DNA of 64,000 nucleotides, taken from positions 335,928 to 399,927 of the forward strand of contig RPFO01000276.1 of NCBI GenBank assembly GCA_009746045.1, read 5' to 3'. Shown piece by piece: positions 58,311 to 64,000 of this stretch. The DNA comes from Mesostigma viride (Eukaryota; Streptophyta; Mesostigmatophyceae; Mesostigmatales; Mesostigmataceae). The translations under genes and the position numbers were made by a program. How positions within the stretch are numbered: position 1 is the stretch's first letter; every line of letters begins with the position of its first letter. The notes under the pieces are model-generated. The model searched no databases, was not told the DNA's origin, and was given only the letters and a program-made list of their open reading frames with translations.

Positions 58311-61300
58311 CTAATGCAGCGAGACATGGGCGATATCCGCTGCATATTGCGGCAATGACAGCAGTGGAGAGTCGGGGGAATCTGCCATCGGTGTGGCTTC
58401 TGCCTCTGCCTCACCTGCCTGGTAGTATCCAAACCTCTTCTTCACGTAGAAAAGCAGGTACGCCTGCGCGGCACGCACAGCCCCCTCATCTACAGAGGTG
58501 AGCCAAGCATCGTCACAGCGGTACCATTCAGCGCCCACACGCAAGAAGGTCACGTAGTGGCCCGAGTCCATCTGGCCCGAGTGCGACACGACAGCAAACA
58601 GCTGGTAGAGTGCGTCCATGCCGTCGCTGCCGTCGTCCGCCCCCTCGCCCACGGCCGCAGGGACCCTGTTCCCGTGTCGCAGGCGCAGGATGGAGGAGGA
58701 CAGGTAGGGCGCCATGTCCAGCTGGCGGATGGGGAAGCGGACAAAGCGGTCGATCTTGCGCGACGCCTTGCGCGTGGCGCTGTGCTCAAAGCGCTTCATG
58801 TGGAAGCACAGCACCAGCGGCAGCTGCTTCACCGACATCTGCTTGAGTGACTCCTGCCAGCAGCAGCAGCGCTTGCAGTAGAACTTGGCCGAGGGGCCCA
58901 GCCGCTCCGGTCGCACAAAGCGGTCCAAGCAGCCCGTGAGGATGGCGGAGCGGGCCCCCCCTGAGTGGGGGCCACCACCACGTGCCCCGGTCGACCCAGG
59001 AAGGGCAGGGGGCGAGCTCACAGCAGCCCCCGGCCCGCCTGCGCCCGCACCCCCGTCGACAGCCTTCGTCTGTGGGGAGAGGGGGCCACTCGCCCCCGCA
59101 TTGCCCCCACCGGCGTTGTACTGTCCTGGCGCGTTGAAGGGCACCTCGATGTCGAGCGATATGTCCATGAAGGGATCGATCGTGGTGGAGGTGTACCCGC
59201 ATGCAGCGCACATGACGTCCGACCGCAGTGTGCCAGAGAAGACGCGGTGGATGATGCAACGGCAATCCTTGCTGGCGTGTTTGGAAGAACTCGACCTGCG
59301 CACATGCACGAGGGGTGGGGGCGGAAGGCAAAGGAACAAGCTCAGAGAGGAGCATGCATGCCGCTCGGTGAGCAGCAGCAGCACAAGCAGCAGCAGGGAG
59401 AGGAGAAACACAGGGAGTGTGCTGTTGACAACCTGGGCATGGGTGGGGGATGTGGGGACGATGGGGGAAGAGCAAAAGGTTGCTGTCGGCATGGGATCAG
59501 GGTTCAAGCCATCGCGAGCACGCAGGCGGGGCAAGCAGGGGCCTCGAATGGGCACTTGCGACCCATGCGGCCGTCGGCAATATGGGTCATACATATCACA
59601 ATAGGTTATACATATCACAACAATACAGATATGTCATGTAGCAGATAAGGCAAGCGCAGGGCCGGCTATCCAGAGTCTGTGCGCACTAGTGGGGGTGAGC
59701 AGCACGATTGCCAGCGCACGGGTACCCCCAAACCAGGTTAGTAGGCAGCAGGAGGGCACCTGTACCATGCCCACATGCCCACCACCACCCTCACCTTAGG
59801 CCCCTGTGCCCGCTTACCGTGTCCCCTAGTACACGTCGCCCCCCCCCCCCCCTCGCCTCATTGCGCCCCCTCACTTGTCTTCCCACACCATCCACCCCCC
59901 CTCACCGCGCCCCATTGTGCACCGCGCTGATGGTGGAGATGAGGAACTCGTGCGCGTCCTGCTGCTCGTAGCTTGCCAGGTTCTCCTCGTAGCGCCACCA
60001 GCTGGTGGATGGGGGGTGGGGGCACAGGGGGGAGGGTGAGGGCGGGGAGTAGTGCAGGGGGGAAGATGCACAACGCAGTGATCGGGGTGCACACGACGCG
60101 GCCAGCAGTGATGATGCGATACCAGGACGATGGGTGGACGAAGACCCACCTTTCGCAGTGCCCAGACAGATGTTTACAAGCACACGCCCCACAGGAGAGG
60201 AAGGGGGTCACAAGGGCATGTAGCCCAAGCATACCAGGGCACATCTGCCCAAGCGTAGGCACCTGGCACATGCAGGGCTGCACGGCTATCGCAGGACGAC
60301 AGGCCTCCATTCAAACACGCGGCTAAGGAACCGCAACGTTGTCGATATCGGAGCAGCAACAGGACATGAAGCTCTTCTGGCCGTTCTACCCGATACAACG
60401 ACCGGCCTCTGGCAAGTGTTCCCAGAGCAAGGCTCGGAAAAGGGAAGCATAGCGCGTTTGTTTCTCTCAAACATCTATTCACTTATTGTGTGCATAAGCG
60501 GCTGCCCGCTCCGCCGCGCCTGGGCTTCCAAACGCCCCACCGGGTCATGGAGCATGCCATGCCATGAGAGAGCACCTTGCAGGGTGCCAAGGACTGGCAT
60601 CCTTGCGATGGACCCATGGATCCGCATGTCATCGCCAAGTGCCCAACGGCTACTACACGACCCAACCGGCACTGAGTTAAGTGAGAAGAGGGATCAATGC
60701 CAAGGGCGCCTGCTAGGTGGTGGGATCCAGCTCGCTACTGGCAGCTGCCGCAAACACATCGTCGGGAGTACCATCCCATGCAGCCAGCTGAGTTTGCCTT
60801 GCTGTCACAGATTTCAACCTGGTTTGGGCCCTCAAATCGTCTGGCGAAAAGCGCTTGTTACCACTATGACCTTGTCACCAGGCCACCCTCAGGTTATGCC
60901 CGCCCTGTTTACTATAACAGTACTGCAGTCTATGGTACTTATGAGTACGAGCACCAGTGAGTGCGTACTGCTCAGTGAGTAAAAATGATTGAGTCATACA
61001 CACTGAGTTAATACTCATGAGTGTGTATAATGGAGGGAGTACTAATGAGCGAGTGCTGGGGAGCGCGTTGTAGTGAGTGCGTAGAGTAGTTGGAGGGGTG
61101 GGGCAGGCGCCAGCACCAAGCGCTCTCGGCTCGTCAAACTGAGGAGGGAAGCCAGGGACTACCACCGCACGGCGGCACTGCCCGCTACAATGGAGTGGCA
61201 CGGGAACAAGGCGGGTGCGCGGGCCAACTACAGGGAACACGGCCTCCACGCAGGGCCCACCAGCCGGGTGCGCTCACCTGTGGAGGAAGTTTGCGGGGCT

Positions 61301-62083
61301 GAAGGGCGTCCGTGCTCCGGAGAACGCCGACACAAAAATGGCGTCCAGTTCGCACCCCAAGCAGATCCCCGACGCGCCCGGCCCCCCTTTGTGGGCCTGG
61401 CACTCCTCCGCCGCGTGCCGGTCACACAAAAAGTGGTTGCGCAGCGGCGGCGTGTGCAGCAGCGCCTGCAGGACAGAGCTCATGAAGCAAGTGTTGCCCA
61501 TGTTGTTGATGCCGCGCAGGCCAAGGGGGACGTCGGGCTTGTCCACCACCACCGTCTCGGATTTCGCGTCGATCTCGGCGCGATTAACAGCAGGCCGTTG
61601 GAAGGGGGCCAGCCGCTTCCGCTTGCTGGGTGGCAGCACCAGCGGCTGTGCACTGCTGGATGCCCAGGGATCACCTGGGCGGGTATTTGCGTCGCTGGAG
61701 GAAGAGGCTACGTCGCTGGCGCTGCAAGCAGCAGCGGCACTGCGCGCCCCTAGCAGGATGCGGTCAAACTCCGCGTCGTACACGTAGTCGCGGCACGCGC
61801 AACAGTAGAGCTCCGAGCGCTCCATGTCGATCGCCAGCAGATGCCCCGCCGCTTTGGAGTGGTTAGAACAATGGCCGCGGCTCCAGCACCCTATTGATCC
61901 GCATTGTAGGCAAGAGTACATGCGTCCCCAGGATGTGTGGCAGCTGGAACACGATGGGACGGGGGAACCGGCCGGCGGCGTCTGGCCTTGCTTAAGAAGG
62001 GCATGCTGGATCGTTTGAAAGACAGCTGGTGAGCGTAAATGTTTGAATTCTTGCAAATGTTTACATGGAGCTTTGGCAGACAT
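58311..62083 (-). CDS. USP22: USP22/Ubp8-type ubiquitin hydrolase (SAGA DUB module)
   Basis: Cysteine protease that removes ubiquitin from histone H2B as part of the SAGA coactivator in the nucleus. Three exons, 628 aa: 61278-62083, 59906-60001, 58311-59295; donors GTGAGC and GTGAGG, acceptors CAG, phases 2 and 2. Residues 45-100 form a ZnF-UBP finger (CSSCHTSW, CLQCGSIGCW, HCSNH, GHLLAIDM, YCCACRDYVYD). The USP domain starts near 186 with the Cys box NNMGNTCFMSS (Cys199); exon 2 carries YEQQDAHEFL; then C..C and C..C finger pairs, CFHMKRFEHSA, the His box SGHYVTFLR (His547) and CDDAW (Asp563). All catalytic residues are present. The length exceeds animal USP22 (about 525 aa), mainly from a Ser-rich linker at 115-150, a Gly/Ala insert after DISLDIEVPF and a C-terminal tail. 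ATG at 62083 gives the conserved C..H N-terminus. Confidence 0.94.
60002..61277 (-). other. USP22 intron 1
   Basis: 1276 bp with mostly unique sequence. Around 60945-61080 there are many irregular AGTGAGT/GAGTG motifs. No other gene inside. Confidence 0.7.
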
Positions 62084-62414
62084 AGTAACGATAGATTAAT
62101 CTCCTATACAACTAAATGGCAGTGCCTCTTCTCGCTGATACAATAACCCATTGAGGGGCGGACTAGGCGGTAGTCAAAATGTACTCATCTGGTCACTCTC
62201 ACCGAAATGAACAGAAATGGTAGCAGAGCATCAGGCCATTAAGTCTTCCATAAGTGTCCTTCTTTATGATAATTCTCCAAAGATAAGGCCGCCTGGAGGA
62301 TAAACTACGCGTAATTGGCAGTGGGGCGCCATGGATGAGAAATTGAGAATCGGGCGGTTTGGGCACGTGCGTGCTACCTACTGTGTACAGCGTGCGTGCT
62401 ACTGTTAGGGTTGT
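62084..62414. promoter_or_regulatory. USP22 upstream region
   Basis: AT-rich 5' flank of USP22. No defined promoter element recognised. Confidence 0.35.
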
Positions 62415-62910
62415 ACCGAATACACCCTCCGCATTGGAAGTTTGTTATTATGGGTCAATTTTTGCCGTATTTGCATTACGAATAACCCTGGATTGTTAAT
62501 TGTTTGTTGGGGAGCCAGTTAGAGTCCCGGGTTTTTATTATTTAATTAAAACCTTTTGTTTGTTTGTTTGTCCTACAGCCGTTCAAGGCACATGGGTACT
62601 TATTTAATTAATAAATTTCTTTTGTTTGTTTGGTAGATATCGTACACGCCGTCCCCAATTCGGCCGGCAATCCGGCCCGGCGGCCCCCCTTCGGCGGCCA
62701 TAGGCTAGAGTCAGTGGAGGTCAGTGATACCCAGAGCCCACATGAGTTAATTAATTAATTTTGTTTGTTTGTTTGTTGAGTCCAGTCCTCAGCCCCCGGA
62801 GTTAATTAATTAATTTTCTTTTGTTTTTTTTATGGTTTTCAGCCAGAACATTTTCCAGAAGCTAATTATTTAGTTAGAACTTCCAATGCGGGCGGTGTAG
62901 TGTTCCGAAT
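62415..62910. mobile_element. Inverted-repeat element with AACTTCCAATGCGG ends
   Basis: CCGAATACACCCTCCGCATT...GGAAGTT at 62415-62442 is inverted at 62878-62910, with small differences. The interior holds four (TTAATTAA)/(TTTG)n blocks and a GC-rich patch. Looks like a non-autonomous DNA element or fold-back. Confidence 0.5.
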
Positions 62911-63170
62911 ACCGAATATCCCCCGAATACCGAACCGAACACCGAATATGTTCAGTATACGGCGAACGGTCTGTCCGTCTGAACATATTCGGTATCGGTA
63001 TCGGGAGGCAAGCTCTACTTCCGAATATGTTCGGTATCGAAATCGGGACACCCTACTATTCGACGAATATATTCGTAGTTCCGAATATCGAATAGTAGTA
63101 CCCCTACTAGCGGGCGGCGCAGCCTCCAGCCTCCACTCACCAGCTGGCGCGGTCATGCCTCCGCCGACTC
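62911..63170. repeat. CGAATAT-rich inverted repeats
   Basis: Multiple inverted CCGAATA/TATTCGG motifs (GAACATATTCGGTATCGGTA at about 62981; CCGAATATGTTC nearby). The same pattern reappears at 63915-64000 and runs off the window. Confidence 0.6.
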
Positions 63171-63305
63171 AGAGTTAGGCCAACCTTGGGCCAACGCCCA
63201 AAAGCTGAATGCACTATGCAGGGAAGGCAACTGTGCTCGTCTAAAGTATTAAACACTAAGTGTATCTCAATATATAATTGATACAAAATAATTAATATAA
63301 GTCTT

Positions 63306-63858
63306 ATTACCGTAGTGGCTATAAACTATTTACGAATAATTATATTTCCGAGGGGTTTTGGTCCCGGATTTCCTGTTTCCGAGGGTTTTCCATCCCGGTT
63401 TTGCACATTTCCGTGGCCTGGGCCCCGTTTGTGCCAAACGCTAGTACTAGGCCATTGGCTTTGCTACCCCGCCACGTACTTAGGTAATTGCCCTTGTTCA
63501 TACCTATCTGTAGTGAGAAATGTGAGTTGATAAATTAATAGATACCTAGGTACCTAGTATGGTTGTCTCATTGAAACCCTAAACAGACGGACAAAGCATT
63601 TAATTTAAAAGCATTTCACAGTTGGCGCCGAATCCGGCTCGAGACCGGATTGGTCCACCACGAAAAAGTAGGCTCGAGGCCATGTGATGCGCGGCAAAAC
63701 GCTGCGCGGCGCGGCGCGACGCTGGAAACGCCAGCGCGGCGCCCAAAGCGTACCCCGGGTTTCATGATTTCCGGGCCAAAATGAACCCGGATTTCAAGCA
63801 TTTTCGGGGGGGTATTCGTAAACATTATTCGTAAATAGTTTATAGCCACTACGGTAAT
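63306..63858. mobile_element. 553-bp element with perfect 35-bp terminal inverted repeats
   Basis: ATTACCGTAGTGGCTATAAA + CTATTTACGAATAAT at 63306-63340 is exactly inverted at 63824-63858. The interior has GC-rich GCGCGGCG repeats and TTTCCGAGGGGTTTT motifs. No coding capacity. The target duplication is not obvious (AT or TTA at most). Confidence 0.85.
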
Positions 63859-64000
63859 ATAAATGATACAAGTTGTCTACCTAATACGTTATAGTAGCAA
63901 CTGTCGTCATTATTCGATCGGCGTCCGAATAGTTCGGAGAACTATTCGGTGTTCGATTCGGGAAGGGCCCTTCAGCTCCGAACATATTCGGTATCGGTAT
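63859..64000. repeat. CGAATAT-type inverted repeats at window end
   Basis: TCCGAATAGTTCGG, AACTATTCGG and CCGAACATATTCGG motifs, related to 62911-63170. Confidence 0.55.

Overview
This window is nuclear DNA of an intron-rich eukaryote, probably a green alga or a similar flagellated protist. The reasons are three split host genes with GT-AG introns, 5'-truncated LINE-type retroelements with microsatellite tails, an interstitial run of a plant-like 7-bp telomere-type repeat (TGTAGGG), and a captured fragment resembling the cilium-associated gene CFAP299. No species call is possible from the sequence alone. There are no operons, ribosome binding sites or other prokaryotic signals.

Layout. 1-12864: a 40-bp satellite. 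12865-30459: a 17.6-kb palindromic mobile-element-like structure with two arms of about 8 kb and a 1.36-kb spacer. Each arm carries gene A (a glutamine-rich coiled-coil protein whose intron is an 8-bp tandem repeat), a two-exon CFAP299-like fragment, and gene B (an unrecognised protein of about 509 aa with a +1 frame break). 30460-31010: the same satellite again, then CA-rich DNA. 31-39 kb: gene-poor, with a tRNA-like relic, short palindromes, microsatellites and retroelement scraps. 39.5-51.3 kb (minus): four exons of a peptidyl-tRNA hydrolase 2 (PTH2) gene whose introns are filled with four unrelated minisatellites (68-, 61-, 26- and 47-bp units). 52.4-55.2 kb (plus): BUD13, a splicing RES-complex subunit, transcribed divergently from PTH2. 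55.4-57.9 kb: a nested chain of LINE 3' ends and (ATGG)n tracts. 58.3-62.1 kb (minus): a USP22/Ubp8-type deubiquitinase of the SAGA complex. 62.1-64 kb: AT-rich DNA with two inverted-repeat elements.

The three host genes serve separate housekeeping roles (peptidyl-tRNA recycling, pre-mRNA splicing, histone deubiquitination) and show no joint pathway. The unusual material is the palindromic element with its captured gene fragment, its linkage to the 40-bp satellite, and the tandem-repeat load in PTH2 introns. Most long open frames here (up to 2732 codons) are artefacts of tandem repeats that lack stop codons and are not annotated as genes.
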